Shown piece by piece: positions 1-9,482 of a stretch of 28,079 bases of DNA (positions are counted from its first letter, which is position 1; each line of letters begins with the position of its first letter). The stretch covers positions 1-28,079 of the forward strand of contig CAZDME010000013.1 in the NCBI GenBank assembly GCA_964506785.1, in the 5' to 3' direction. Source of the stretch: CAZDME01 sp964506785 [NCBI: uncultured bacterium]. Lineage in GTDB: Bacteria; CAZDME01; JAYEMH01. Position numbers and translations under genes: made by a program. The notes beneath the pieces are model-generated. The model saw nothing but the letters and a program-made list of their open reading frames with translations, did no database searches and was not told the origin of the DNA.

Positions 1-85
1 CAAATTTTTTTACTTCAATGGGTAAACCAGACAACTCTCCCGTAGGGAGAGTTGTCTGGTTTACCCATTGAAGTAAAAAAATTTG
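1..85. repeat. Perfect inverted repeat at window edge
   Basis: Bases 1-41 are the exact reverse complement of bases 45-85, separated by the 3-base loop GTA at 42-44. The right arm is ordinary prmC coding sequence, continuing in frame into the rest of that gene. The left arm is therefore a mirror copy of coding sequence and creates an in-frame TAG at 43-45. A perfect fold-back that starts exactly at base 1 is the usual signature of a chimeric or self-primed fragment at a contig end. It lacks the T-tract expected of a terminator. A genuine genomic palindrome cannot be excluded from the sequence alone. Confidence 0.9.
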
Positions 86-315
86 ACCCCGTTCAAAGTC
101 TTGATGGTGGAGGCGATGGCTTTTGCCTTTACCGGAACCTTTTTTTCCAGGCAGGGTTTTATCTGAAAAAAAGAGGTTTCCTTGTAATAGAAATCGGCCG
201 GGGACAACTCAATTTAGTGAAAGATATACTCACACAGAATGAAAAACTTGAATTTATAAAAGTAATCCAGGATTACCGCGGAGAAGACCGGGTAGTTGTC
301 ATAAGGGGTACGTAA
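46..315 (+). CDS. prmC: PrmC, C-terminal part only
   Basis: This is the 3' end of the release factor glutamine N5-methyltransferase, which methylates the Gln of the GGQ motif in RF1/RF2 using S-adenosylmethionine. Recognisable family features are DPVQSLDGGGDG (family form: EPxxALDGGxDG), then LVIEIGRGQ, then a C-terminus ending in a DYRGEDRVVVIRG-type strand. The catalytic NPPY motif and the whole N-terminal domain lie upstream and are missing. Reading frame is open from base 46; the TAG at 43-45 arises in the fold-back. A TTG at 52 is in frame but is not a credible start, because the conserved region already begins there. The position upstream of murA suggests one continuous operon. Confidence 0.88.
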   Translation, partial: GELSGLPIEVKKFDPVQSLDGGGDGFCLYRNLFFQAGFYLKKRGFLVIEIGRGQLNLVKDILTQNEKLEFIKVIQDYRGEDRVVVIRGT

Positions 316-320
316 TTCAA

Positions 321-1580
321 ATGGACCAGATAATTGTTAACGGCGGTACGCCGCTCGTAGGGGAAGTAGAAATTAGCGGTTCAAAAAATGCGAGTCTGCC
401 TATTTTAGTCGCTTCTATTTTAGCTGATGGCTCGTCCGAGATTGAAAATGTGCCCCATCTCAGGGATGTTCGTACTATCTGCGAAGTTTTAAAAACCCTC
501 GGAGTTAAAGTAGCTTTTAAGGGTGACAGTAGAGTAGAAATTGACCCTTCTTGGCTTTCTGGATATGAAGCGCCGTATGATTTAGTCAAAACGATGCGGG
601 CTTCTATCTATGTTTTAGGGGCTCTTTTAGCCAAACGCGGTCAGGCTAAAGTTTCTCTGCCCGGAGGTTGCGCTATTGGTTCGCGGCCGTTAGATTTACA
701 TCTTAAGGGGTTAGAAAAATTAGGGGTAAGGTTTTCTCTGGAACACGGCTATATTTATGGGCAGGCCAAAAAGCTGGTGGGAAAAGAAATTTATCTGGAT
801 GTTCCCAGTCTTGGGGCGACTGTAAATATTATGTTGGCGGCGGTTCTGGCGGAAGGTGAAACCCAGATTAAAAACGCTGCTCGCGACCCGGAAATAGTTG
901 ATTTAGCTGAATTTTTAAAAAAAATGGGGGCACGGATTTCCGGTGAAGGTACCGACCAGATTGATATTACCGGGGTGAAAAGTTTAAAAGGGACTAGTTA
1001 TCAAGTTATCCCGGACAGGATTGAGGCGGGCAGTTATTTGGTTGCTGCCATTATTACCCGGGGAAAGATAAAAATAAAAAACTGCCGGCCGGAACATTTA
1101 ACCGCCATAATTGACAAAATGGAAGAGATGGGGGCATCCCTGGATTTAGGCCCGGACTATATTACCCTTGTCGGGAGGGATAAACTTTCTCCAACGGAAG
1201 TTATTACCCGTCCGTATCCCGGTTTTCCTACCGATATGCAGGCTCAAGTCGTTGCGCTGCTGACGGTTACTCCCGGGACCAGCGTGGTTACTGAAACTGT
1301 CTGGGAAAACCGTTTTATGCATGTCGAAGAACTGGAGCGGATGGGAGCCAGGATTTATCAAAAGGGCGCCAGTGCCATTATTGAAGGGGTAAGTAGTTTA
1401 AGCGGAGCCCAGGTTATGGCCACTGATTTGCGAGCCAGTGTGGCCTTAATTATTGCTGGATTAGTGGCTGGCGGCGAGACAACAATTTCCCGGGTTTATC
1501 ATCTGGACCGGGGATACGAAAACTTGGTGGATAAACTAAAGAAATTGGGAGCAAAGATAGAAAGAAGACAAAGCAAATAG
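321..1580 (+). CDS. murA: UDP-GlcNAc 1-carboxyvinyltransferase MurA
   Basis: Catalyses the first committed step of peptidoglycan synthesis in the cytoplasm, transferring enolpyruvate from phosphoenolpyruvate to UDP-N-acetylglucosamine. The protein is 419 residues, the family's normal length. It shows the N-terminal GSKNASLPILVA strand, the active-site loop LPGGCAIGSRPLD with catalytic Cys at residue 117 (the fosfomycin target in the family), and a conserved C-terminal DLRASVALIIAGL followed by YHLDRGYE. Because the loop has Cys and not Asp, the enzyme is predicted to be of the fosfomycin-sensitive type; that is inference. It starts 5 bases after the prmC stop with only a weak purine-rich site. 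It sits at the head of the ribosomal/tRNA-modification run. Confidence 0.97.
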   Translation: MDQIIVNGGTPLVGEVEISGSKNASLPILVASILADGSSEIENVPHLRDVRTICEVLKTLGVKVAFKGDSRVEIDPSWLSGYEAPYDLVKTMRASIYVLGALLAKRGQAKVSLPGGCAIGSRPLDLHLKGLEKLGVRFSLEHGYIYGQAKKLVGKEIYLDVPSLGATVNIMLAAVLAEGETQIKNAARDPEIVDLAEFLKKMGARISGEGTDQIDITGVKSLKGTSYQVIPDRIEAGSYLVAAIITRGKIKIKNCRPEHLTAIIDKMEEMGASLDLGPDYITLVGRDKLSPTEVITRPYPGFPTDMQAQVVALLTVTPGTSVVTETVWENRFMHVEELERMGARIYQKGASAIIEGVSSLSGAQVMATDLRASVALIIAGLVAGGETTISRVYHLDRGYENLVDKLKKLGAKIERRQSK

Positions 1581-1588
1581 GAGGAGAA

Positions 1589-1828
1589 ATGGCTTTAGTT
1601 ATGCGTTTGCGTCGGGCGGGGGCGAAGAAGAAGGCATTCTACAAAATCGTGGTTATTGATTCCCGTTATAAACGGGAAGGCAGATTTACCGATGAAATTG
1701 GGTTATATAATCCGGTTAAGAATCCTTCGCTGATTAAAATAGATAAGGAAAAAGCCTCTCGCTGGCTGAAAAAGGGGGTCAGACCTTCAGCGACGGTCAA
1801 GAAACTTTTAAGAATTTTGGAAAAGTAA
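1589..1828 (+). CDS. rpsP: Ribosomal protein bS16
   Basis: A small-subunit ribosomal protein that binds 16S rRNA and is needed for 30S assembly. It is 79 residues and begins MALVMRLRRAGAKKKAFYKIVV, with the family's RYKREGRF, then GLYNP and RWLKKGVRPS segments in the expected order. A strong Shine-Dalgarno (AGGAGGAG) precedes the ATG. It is followed after 4 bases by trmD. In most bacteria a KH-domain gene and rimM lie between rpsP and trmD; neither is present here. Confidence 0.97.
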   Translation: MALVMRLRRAGAKKKAFYKIVVIDSRYKREGRFTDEIGLYNPVKNPSLIKIDKEKASRWLKKGVRPSATVKKLLRILEK

Positions 1829-1832
1829 TTCA

Positions 1833-2585
1833 ATGAAAATAGATGTTTTAACCTTATTCCCTGATATGTTCCGCGGGCCTCTGGAGGCGAGCATTCTCAA
1901 GCGGGCCAGAGTCAAAAAAATCGTTAATATCCGTATTTTTGACATCCGCCATTTCAGCAAAGGCAAGCATTATCTTACAGACGATTATACTTATGGAGGT
2001 GGTTCTGGGATGATTATGAAGCCCGAACCGATTTTTGAAGCGGTCCGGGCTGTCTCGAAAAAACCGCTTTCCTGGGTAAAAAAAAGAGGAAGGAAATCGC
2101 CTTGGATAACTCTCTTGAGTCCGCAAGGGGATAAATTCAATCAAAAAAAAGCGCAAGATTTATCTAAGAAGAAGCATCTGATTTTTATTTGTGGCCGTTA
2201 CAAAGGAGTGGATGAAAGAATACGAAAGTATTTGGCAAATGAGGAAATTTCGATTGGTGATTATGTTTTAAGCGGCGGGGAGGCGGCCGCCTGGGTGATT
2301 ATAGAATCAATCGTTCGCTTAGTTCCCGGCGTTGTCGGTGACAAAGAATCGGTCACGACCGATTCTTTTTATCAAAAAGATATTTTTGATTATCCTCACT
2401 ACACCCGCCCGTTTAATTATTTGGGTTGGAAAGTGCCTGAAATTTTAATCTCTGGGGATCACCAAAAGATTCAACTTTGGCGGCGGAAGAAAGCCCTGGA
2501 AAAAACCTTCTACCAGAGACCGGAGCAGTTTGACAAACTAAATTTATCAGAAAAGGAGAAACGGCTAATTAAAAAAAAGGAATAA
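1833..2585 (+). CDS. trmD: tRNA (guanine-37-N1) methyltransferase TrmD
   Basis: Methylates G37 next to the anticodon using S-adenosylmethionine, which prevents +1 frameshifting. It is 250 residues, against about 250 in well-studied family members. Conserved elements are KIDVLTLFPDMF at the start, the DDYTYGGGSGMIMKPEPI segment, the LSPQGDKF strand, the ICGRYKGVDERI loop, and ISIGDYVLSGGEAAA, which form the trefoil-knot SAM site. The C-terminal DYPHYTRP segment is also standard. The gene begins 4 bases after rpsP with a poor ribosome site, which suggests coupling to rpsP translation. Confidence 0.97.
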   Translation: MKIDVLTLFPDMFRGPLEASILKRARVKKIVNIRIFDIRHFSKGKHYLTDDYTYGGGSGMIMKPEPIFEAVRAVSKKPLSWVKKRGRKSPWITLLSPQGDKFNQKKAQDLSKKKHLIFICGRYKGVDERIRKYLANEEISIGDYVLSGGEAAAWVIIESIVRLVPGVVGDKESVTTDSFYQKDIFDYPHYTRPFNYLGWKVPEILISGDHQKIQLWRRKKALEKTFYQRPEQFDKLNLSEKEKRLIKKKE

Positions 2586-2598
2586 GAGGAGAAGAACG

Positions 2599-2994
2599 AT
2601 GAAAAAATTAGAAAATTTAGAGAAAGAATATATGAAGAAAGAAGTGCCTCTGTTTCAAATTGGAGATACCGCCGAGGTCGATTTTACCATCCGGGAGGGG
2701 GGGAAAGATAGGATTCAAACCTTTGTGGGCACTATTATTCGCCGGCGGGGAAAAGGATTAGGTAAAACATTTACTGTCCGGAAGATTTCTTACGGAGAAG
2801 GGGTAGAAAGAACCTTCTTGCTTCATTCACCCATTCTTAAGAATATCAAGGTGGTAAAAAAGAGCAAAGTTAGGCGGGCCAAGCTTTATTATCTTCGAAA
2901 AAAGATAGGCAAGAAAGGTCGCCTCAAAGATTATCGTGGAATAGGAGAATTTCAGACGGAAGAGGCAGATTTAGCGAAATCTTCTAAGGAATAA
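2599..2994 (+). CDS. rplS: Ribosomal protein bL19
   Basis: A large-subunit protein at the 30S-50S interface. It is 131 residues, slightly longer than the usual 115-120, with a charged tail after the conserved core. Family features are the FQIGDTAEVDFTIREG segment, RIQTFVGTIIRRRGKG, then FTVRKISYGEGVERTFLLHSP and a lysine-rich KVRRAKLYYLRKKIGKK stretch. The ribosome site AGAGGAGA is well placed ahead of the ATG. The trmD-rplS order is the classic arrangement. Confidence 0.97.
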   Translation: MKKLENLEKEYMKKEVPLFQIGDTAEVDFTIREGGKDRIQTFVGTIIRRRGKGLGKTFTVRKISYGEGVERTFLLHSPILKNIKVVKKSKVRRAKLYYLRKKIGKKGRLKDYRGIGEFQTEEADLAKSSKE

Positions 2995-3018
2995 GATAAC
3001 CCCGAGTCGTGACGGCAA

Positions 3019-3660
3019 ATGGTTAAAATGGGAAGCTTGTATTTACCCCGGGTGGATTTTTACGAAAAAAATCTTTTCAGTTCAGGTTATCGTTTAATTG
3101 CCGGAGTCGATGAAGCTGGACGAGGTCCCTTAGCCGGGCCGGTAGTTGCGGCCGCGGTCATTTTACCGGAGGAATTTAATCCTCATGGAATAAAGGATTC
3201 AAAAAAACTGACCCAACAGAAAAGAGAAGAGTTTTACCATCTAATTCTGAAAGAGGTAATTAGTTTTGGGCTGGGGATAGTTAACGAACGGGTGATTGAC
3301 TATCTTAATATAAAAGAGGCTACTTTTAAAGCGATGGAGAGAGCAATACTAAATTTAAATCCACAGCCGGAGATAGTTTTGATTGACGGCTTGGCTATTT
3401 CCGGAAGCAATATTCCGCAGATTGCCATAATTCAAGGGGATAATTTAAGCATTTCAATTATGGCTGCTTCCGTTATTGCCAAAGTAGTTAGAGATTACCT
3501 TATGAACATTTACGATAAAGTTTTTCCTCAATATCGGTTTGCGACCAATAAGGGGTATGGTACAGAAGACCACCTTAGATTTATAGAGCGTTTTGGCCGC
3601 TCGATTATCCATCGAAAAAGTTTTCAAATTAAAAAATGGGAAGAGAAAAGAATAAATTAG
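3019..3660 (+). CDS. rnhB: Ribonuclease HII
   Basis: Cleaves the RNA strand of RNA-DNA hybrids and removes misincorporated ribonucleotides. It is 213 residues and carries the diagnostic IAGVDEAGRGPLAGPVVAAAV block, with the first metal-binding acidic pair at Asp31 and Glu32. It also has IKDSKKLT, a VLIDG strand holding a further acidic ligand, and the C-terminal ATNKGYGTEDH loop. There is no evident Shine-Dalgarno before the chosen ATG. A second in-frame ATG lies three codons later, so the start may shift slightly. Its 3' end overlaps yraN by 25 bases. The rplS-rnhB-yraN order is common. Confidence 0.96.
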   Translation: MVKMGSLYLPRVDFYEKNLFSSGYRLIAGVDEAGRGPLAGPVVAAAVILPEEFNPHGIKDSKKLTQQKREEFYHLILKEVISFGLGIVNERVIDYLNIKEATFKAMERAILNLNPQPEIVLIDGLAISGSNIPQIAIIQGDNLSISIMAASVIAKVVRDYLMNIYDKVFPQYRFATNKGYGTEDHLRFIERFGRSIIHRKSFQIKKWEEKRIN

Positions 3661-4019
3661 GAAAATTAGGGGAGGATATTGCCGCTAGATTTCTCACCCA
3701 GAAAGGCTGGCAGATTCTCGAAAGGAACTACCGAAGCCGTTTTGGCGAAATTGACATTGTTGCCAAAGATAAAGATTTTATTGTTTTTGTCGAAGTAAAA
3801 AGCGCGAAGCTCTATTCGTCCAGTTTTCCTAAAGAGTCAATTACCAGAAGAAAACAGATGCAGATAAGCAAGATGGCTTTAGCTTTTCTTAAACATTTTA
3901 GCCTCTTTGGAAGGAACGCCCGTTTTGACGTTATGGCGGTTTACCTGGGAAGAGAAAATTTTTCAACTCCAAAAATAGAGTTAGTCAAAAATGCCTTTCC
4001 CTTACCGGTTGGTTTTTAA
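3636..4019 (+). CDS. YraN/UPF0102 nuclease-like protein
   Basis: A 127-residue member of the UPF0102 (YraN) family, which has a restriction-endonuclease-like fold and no settled cellular role. Visible family features are LGKLGEDIAARFL near the N-terminus, then ERNYRSRFGEIDIVAKD and FVEVKSAK. These supply the E, D and ExK residues typical of PD-(D/E)xK nucleases. The start lies inside the end of rnhB in another frame, the usual arrangement for this pair. A DNA recombination or processing role is suggested in the literature only by association with neighbours such as rnhB and comM. Confidence 0.93.
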   Translation: MGREKNKLGKLGEDIAARFLTQKGWQILERNYRSRFGEIDIVAKDKDFIVFVEVKSAKLYSSSFPKESITRRKQMQISKMALAFLKHFSLFGRNARFDVMAVYLGRENFSTPKIELVKNAFPLPVGF

Positions 4020-4039
4020 TTTTAGAGAAAGGGTAAAAT

Positions 4040-5572
4040 TTGTTAGCTAAGGTTTATTCTGGTGCGATTTTTGGCATTAATGCCGACAAAGTAGAAATTG
4101 AAGTGGATATTGCCCGGGGACTGCCTCTTTTGACTATGGTTGGTCTTCCCGATAAGGCCGTTAAGGAAAGTAAGGATAGGGTTAAAGCAGCCATCAAGAA
4201 TTCCGGGTTTGATTATCCAACCTCGCATATCACCGTAAATTTAGCCCCGGCTGATGTGGCAAAGGAAGGGACGGCTTTTGATTTGCCTATTGCTCTGGGA
4301 ATTTTAGCTGCCCGGGGAGAATTGTCACAAAATGACCTGAAGAATTTTATTATTTTGGGAGAACTTTCTTTAGATGGAGGGATTCGTCCGGTTAAAGGTG
4401 CTCTTCCGATAGGGATTCTTACGCGGAAATTGAGGAAAAAAGGACTAATTCTTCCCTGGAAAAATGCTAATGAAGCCTCGGTGGTGGAGGATATAAAGGT
4501 TTACGGGATAAATAGCCTGCGCCAGACGGTGAATTTACTTAAAGGTGCAGGGGAATTTCATTCCCATCGAGTTGACCGGGACAAACTTTTTAGCGAAAAT
4601 TGCCGCTATTCGCTGGATTTTCAGGAAGTCAAGGGGCAGGAATATGCGAAACGGGCTTTAGAGGTAGCTGCCGCCGGCGGGCATAATCTTTTAATGATTG
4701 GCCCTCCCGGAGCCGGCAAGACGATGCTTGCCCGGCGCCTGCCGAGTATCACTCCTCCTTTAAGTTTAGAGGAAGCCTTGGAAACAACTAAGATTCACAG
4801 CATTCTCGGTTTGCTCCCTTCGGAAAAGCCTATTCTGGCTACCCGTGCCTTTCGTTCTCCGCATCATACTATTTCTGATGCCGGATTAATTGGGGGTGGA
4901 AGCTATCCCCGGCCGGGTGAGGTAAGTTTGGCTCATTATGGCGTTCTTTTTTTGGATGAATTGCCAGAATTCCATCGTAATGTCTTAGAGGCGCTGCGTC
5001 AACCCCTGGAGGAAGGGAAGGTAACTATTTCTCGTGCTTCGGCCAGCCTTCAATATCCAGCGCAGTTCATGCTGGTGGCGGCTATGAATCCTTGCCCCTG
5101 CGGTTATTTTGGCCATCCTCGTCGAGAATGCCGCTGTAATTCGGCCCAAATCTATCGTTATCGGGCAAAAATATCCGGCCCCTTGCTCGACCGGATTGAC
5201 CTTCATATTGAAGTTCCTGCTTTGAATTATAAGGAACTTTCTGAAGAGCGGCAGGCGGAAAACTCCGATTCTATCAGAAAAAGGGTCATTGAAGCCCGTC
5301 GGATTCAAGAAGAACGTTTCCAGAATAGCCGGATTTTCTGCAACGCTCATATGGGAAAAAGAGAAATAAAGGAATTTTGCTTGCTCAATAACGAAGGACA
5401 CTATATCCTTAAACAGGCCTTTTTAGAGATGGGGATTAGTGCCCGTGCTTATGACCGGATTTTAAAGGTAAGCCGGACGATTGCTGATTTGGAAAGAAAA
5501 GAAAATATTCAGGTTCAACATTTAGCCGAAGCCATTCAATACCGAATCTTAGACAGAGACCCACTTAATTAA
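4040..5572 (+). CDS. comM: ComM/YifB family AAA+ ATPase
   Basis: A 510-residue Mg-chelatase-like AAA+ protein. In naturally competent bacteria ComM is a hexameric helicase that promotes branch migration of incoming DNA during transformation. Domain order is an N-terminal ChlI-like/Lon-protease-like region from [13 protein letters not shown] to about residue 170, then the AAA+ module with Walker A GPPGAGKT at 221-228 and Walker [11 protein letters not shown]. After that comes a Cys-rich insertion ([15 protein letters not shown]) and a C-terminal ChlI helical domain. Start is TTG at 4040, preceded by GAAAGGG; the next in-frame ATG would remove the conserved N-terminus. It follows yraN closely. 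Together with the pseudopilins at 9701-13499 it leaves competence possible but unproven. Confidence 0.95.
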   Translation: MLAKVYSGAIFGINADKVEIEVDIARGLPLLTMVGLPDKAVKESKDRVKAAIKNSGFDYPTSHITVNLAPADVAKEGTAFDLPIALGILAARGELSQNDLKNFIILGELSLDGGIRPVKGALPIGILTRKLRKKGLILPWKNANEASVVEDIKVYGINSLRQTVNLLKGAGEFHSHRVDRDKLFSENCRYSLDFQEVKGQEYAKRALEVAAAGGHNLLMIGPPGAGKTMLARRLPSITPPLSLEEALETTKIHSILGLLPSEKPILATRAFRSPHHTISDAGLIGGGSYPRPGEVSLAHYGVLFLDELPEFHRNVLEALRQPLEEGKVTISRASASLQYPAQFMLVAAMNPCPCGYFGHPRRECRCNSAQIYRYRAKISGPLLDRIDLHIEVPALNYKELSEERQAENSDSIRKRVIEARRIQEERFQNSRIFCNAHMGKREIKEFCLLNNEGHYILKQAFLEMGISARAYDRILKVSRTIADLERKENIQVQHLAEAIQYRILDRDPLN

Positions 5573-5582
5573 AGGGACTAAA

Positions 5583-6719
5583 ATGATGAAAACTAAAAAA
5601 AATATAATTTTTGTTTCTCTATGTTTTTTGTTGCTCAGTGCCTTTTTGGCGGGTTTCTTTCTTTTAATGCAGCGCCATATTGAAAGGCGGATTGCTCAGA
5701 GGTTTTATCTGGGAGAGAATTTGGTGAAGGAAGGGAAATGGGAAGAAGCGGCAGTTCTTTTTGAAGAACTATCTGCTAATTATCCAAAGAGCAGAAAAAC
5801 CCCGGCGGCAATTTTTTATCAGGCTTTTTCTCTGGAGAAACTTGGCCGGAGGCCGGAGGCCTATGTTCTTTTGAATAAAGTTATAGATGAGTTTCCCGAA
5901 AGTGATTGGGTGGTTCCTGGCCTATTGCTTCAGGCCAGAATTGAGAAGCTTAATGGAGAGTTTCTAAAGGCCCAAAAGCTTTATGAAAGGGTAACTGCCG
6001 ATTTTAAAGAATCTCCTTTTCTGGAAGAGGCCTGGCTGGGTTTAGGTGAAATTTATGAGGAGAAAGGAGAATTAGCCGAAGCCAAAAGCTTTTATGAGCG
6101 GGTCATCGAGGGATTTCCTGAAGGGGCCATTGATGAGTCCGCCCGCGAACATTTAGGTAATCTCCAGATAAAAATGATTTTTTCTTCTTATCCCAGCATC
6201 GGCAGTTTTGTCTATAAAGTTAGTTCAGGGGATTCTTTGGAAGGTGTCGCCCGAAGGTTCAATACGACCGTCGATTTACTTAAAGAAGCCAATCATCTAA
6301 AGTCAAAATACCTTTCTGTCGGACGCCGCCTTAAAATTACCCCCTGTCAGTTCAATATTTTGGTCTCTAAATCGAAAAATATATTAGTTCTTAAGTATAA
6401 AGATGAAGTAATAAAAATTTATTCGGTAGCCACGGGAAAATTTAATTCCACCCCCGTCGGGGATTTTAAGATCGTCAATAAGCTTAAAAATCCGGTATGG
6501 TTCCGTCATGGAAGGAAAATCCCCAGCGGCCATCCGGACAATATTTTAGGAAGCCATTGGTTAGGAATTTCTGAGCCCAGCTATGGCATCCATGGTACCA
6601 CCCAGCCGGAATCCATCGGTCAGCAGTCTACCGAAGGTTGTATCCGTATGCTGAATAAAGAAGTCGAAGAATTGTTTAAACTGGTGACCATCGGGACGCC
6701 GGTAAAAATTATTGATTGA
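5583..6719 (+). CDS. TPR-LysM L,D-transpeptidase
   Basis: A 378-residue envelope protein predicted to cross-link peptidoglycan stem peptides or attach wall ligands. An N-terminal membrane anchor (residues about 5-27, IIFVSLCFLLLSAFLAGFFLL) is followed by three or four TPR-like helical pairs of the BamD/YbgF type (about 35-195). Next is a LysM peptidoglycan-binding domain (about 205-255, YKVSSGDSLEGVARRF). Last is a YkuD L,D-transpeptidase domain with the HGT motif (His337) and STEGCIRM with catalytic Cys353. ATG 5583 follows AAAGGGA; ATG 5586 is an alternative. It overlaps or abuts accA. The TPR region fused to LysM and YkuD suggests recruitment into a wall-synthesis complex; that is inference. 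Confidence 0.92.
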   Translation: MMKTKKNIIFVSLCFLLLSAFLAGFFLLMQRHIERRIAQRFYLGENLVKEGKWEEAAVLFEELSANYPKSRKTPAAIFYQAFSLEKLGRRPEAYVLLNKVIDEFPESDWVVPGLLLQARIEKLNGEFLKAQKLYERVTADFKESPFLEEAWLGLGEIYEEKGELAEAKSFYERVIEGFPEGAIDESAREHLGNLQIKMIFSSYPSIGSFVYKVSSGDSLEGVARRFNTTVDLLKEANHLKSKYLSVGRRLKITPCQFNILVSKSKNILVLKYKDEVIKIYSVATGKFNSTPVGDFKIVNKLKNPVWFRHGRKIPSGHPDNILGSHWLGISEPSYGIHGTTQPESIGQQSTEGCIRMLNKEVEELFKLVTIGTPVKIID

Positions 6720-6726
6720 GGCAGAG

Positions 6727-7698
6727 ATGAACGGCAGCGGTTTAGATTTCGAACAGCCGATTAACGAATTGGAAAGGAAAATCGAAGAGCTGAAAAAAAT
6801 CTCTTCAAAGGAGCGTTTGAATATTCAAGGAGAAATAGACCAGTTGGAAGAAAGGGCGCGCAAGCTTAAAAGCGAGATTTTTTCCAATTTAAACGCCTGG
6901 CAGAGAACCCAATTGGCCAGACTTCTCCAGAGGCCTTCCAGTCTGGATTATATAAAGTTTATGATGGATGATTTCGTCGAGTTACATGGAGATAGATTAT
7001 TTTCCGATGATCGGGCGGTTGTCGCTGGTTTAGGGAGGCTTGGGGGAAATTCCATAATGGTTATTGGGCACCAGAAAGGGAAAAATACTAAAGAAAACCT
7101 GAAGCGTAATTTTGGTATGCCGCATCCGGAGGGTTACCGGAAGGCTTGGCGGGTAATGAAAATGGCAGAAAAATTTTCTTTTCCTGTGCTTACCCTGATT
7201 GATACCCCCGGCGCTTATCCGGGGATTGGGGCGGAGGAGCGGGGTCAGGCCGAAGCCATTGCCCGAAACCTATGGGAGATGTCACGGCTTAGAACTCCGA
7301 TAATTGCCGTTGTCATTGGAGAAGGAGGAAGCGGCGGCGCTTTAGGTATTGGAGTAGGAGATAGAGTTTTAATCTTAGAAAATGCTATTTATTCCGTAAT
7401 TTCCCCGGAAGGATGTGCCGCTATTCTCTGGAAAGACCGTAAAAAGGCAGCGTTGGCGGCGGAGGCGATGAAACTGACTTCTTTTGACCTTTTACGTTTA
7501 GGCGTGGTTGATGAGATTGTCCCGGAACCTTTAGGCGGTGCGCATCGGGACAAGGAGGAAGCCGCTTCTATTCTTAAAGAAGTTTTTCTTCGCCATCTGG
7601 ATGAACTCAAAGGATTATCTATTGATGAATTATTGTTTTCCCGTTATAACAAATATCGGCATTTAGGCAGTTTTAAAGAGAAAGGAGAAATTTCGTGA
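6727..7698 (+). CDS. accA: Acetyl-CoA carboxylase carboxyltransferase alpha
   Basis: The alpha subunit of the carboxyltransferase half of acetyl-CoA carboxylase, which makes malonyl-CoA for fatty acid synthesis; it works with AccD, not seen here. The protein has an N-terminal coiled-coil region (EQPINELERKIEELKK), then the crotonase-like core with NFGMPHPEGYRKA, LTLIDTPGAYPGIGAEERGQ and VIGEGGSGGALGIGVGD. ATG 6727 is chosen because a GAGG site lies 5 bases upstream, giving 323 residues, close to the family's usual 315-325. A TTG at 6712 would add five residues inside the previous gene's end. Its stop overlaps the next gene's GTG. Confidence 0.95.
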   Translation: MNGSGLDFEQPINELERKIEELKKISSKERLNIQGEIDQLEERARKLKSEIFSNLNAWQRTQLARLLQRPSSLDYIKFMMDDFVELHGDRLFSDDRAVVAGLGRLGGNSIMVIGHQKGKNTKENLKRNFGMPHPEGYRKAWRVMKMAEKFSFPVLTLIDTPGAYPGIGAEERGQAEAIARNLWEMSRLRTPIIAVVIGEGGSGGALGIGVGDRVLILENAIYSVISPEGCAAILWKDRKKAALAAEAMKLTSFDLLRLGVVDEIVPEPLGGAHRDKEEAASILKEVFLRHLDELKGLSIDELLFSRYNKYRHLGSFKEKGEIS

Positions 7699-7967
7699 GT
7701 CTTCATAAAAGTTTAGCTGAAAAAAGCCGGGGGTTCCATCGAAATGTCTTAAAGCGTTTTGAACGGATAAAGTTTCTTAAGGAAAAGGATAAATGGGATG
7801 AGGAAAACCCGAAATATTATGGACTCCCCAAGGTGAAATCTTTGAAGGTTAAGGTAAAAAAGGTGAAGGAGGAGAAGCCGGCTGAAGGTGAAGCTGCGGC
7901 GGCTGCTCAAGAGACAACCGACGCGGCTCCACAGACAAAAGAAACGCGAGGGAAAAATAAAAGTTAA
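7695..7967 (+). CDS. PVC-superphylum small basic signature protein
   Basis: A 90-residue basic protein of unknown function. The first half (MSLHKSLAEKSRGFHRNVLK, then RFERIKFLKEKDKW and YYGLPKVK) matches, from memory, the short conserved protein proposed as a signature of the Planctomycetes-Verrucomicrobia-Chlamydiae group. That family is normally only about 50-60 residues. Here a low-complexity tail follows, first Lys/Val rich and then Ala/Glu/Thr rich, ending KETRGKNKS; such tails suggest nucleic-acid or ribosome association but do not prove it. The start is GTG at 7695 with AAAGGAG upstream. It overlaps the accA stop by 4 bases (GTGA), so the two are translationally coupled. This gene is the main lineage clue in the window. 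Confidence 0.85.
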   Translation: MSLHKSLAEKSRGFHRNVLKRFERIKFLKEKDKWDEENPKYYGLPKVKSLKVKVKKVKEEKPAEGEAAAAAQETTDAAPQTKETRGKNKS

Positions 7968-8028
7968 TATCTGCTGTAGACAAGACCTCCCGCATAAGCC
8001 TGAGACAAAAAGAGCATATTTTGGTTAA

Positions 8029-9345
<1,317 letters not shown>

Positions 9346-9357
9346 AGTAGAATTGCT

Positions 9358-9386
9358 TTGACAAACAGTTCAATCTTTGATAGCCT
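9358..9386 (+). promoter_or_regulatory. Candidate promoter for tRNA-Lys/tRNA-Glu
   Basis: A consensus -35 TTGACA at 9358-9363 is followed after 17 bases by a weak -10 TAGCCT at 9381-9386. A better TATAAA at 9386-9391 has too long a spacer (22). Either would start transcription shortly before the tRNA-Lys 5' end at 9403. The perfect -35 and the location just after purA support a promoter; the exact -10 is uncertain. Confidence 0.5.
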
Positions 9387-9402
9387 ATAAAGCCTCGTTA
9401 TT

Positions 9403-9478
9403 GGGCCGCTAGCTCATCCGGTAGAGCACCGCCCTTTTAAGGCGGGTGTGGAAGGTTCGAGTCCTTCGCGGCTCACCA
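9403..9478 (+). tRNA. tRNA-Lys (anticodon TTT)
   Basis: A full cloverleaf: acceptor GGGCCGC pairs with GCGGCTC (one G-U), D stem GCTC/GAGC, anticodon stem CCGCC/GGCGG with loop CTTTTAA and anticodon TTT at 9436-9438, and T stem GAAGG/CCTTC with loop TTCGAGT. The discriminator is A and the CCA end is encoded. It is four bases upstream of tRNA-Glu, so the two are probably one transcript. Confidence 0.98.
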
Positions 9479-9482
9479 TTGC

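Noticed and set aside
1-85. Intrinsic terminator or regulatory hairpin
   Set aside because: The stem is a perfect 41-bp mirror of coding sequence, starts at the window's first base, and has no T-tract after it; an edge artefact explains it better.
4985-5401. 138-residue minus-strand frame inside comM
   Set aside because: Shadow of a fully conserved AAA+ coding region on the other strand.
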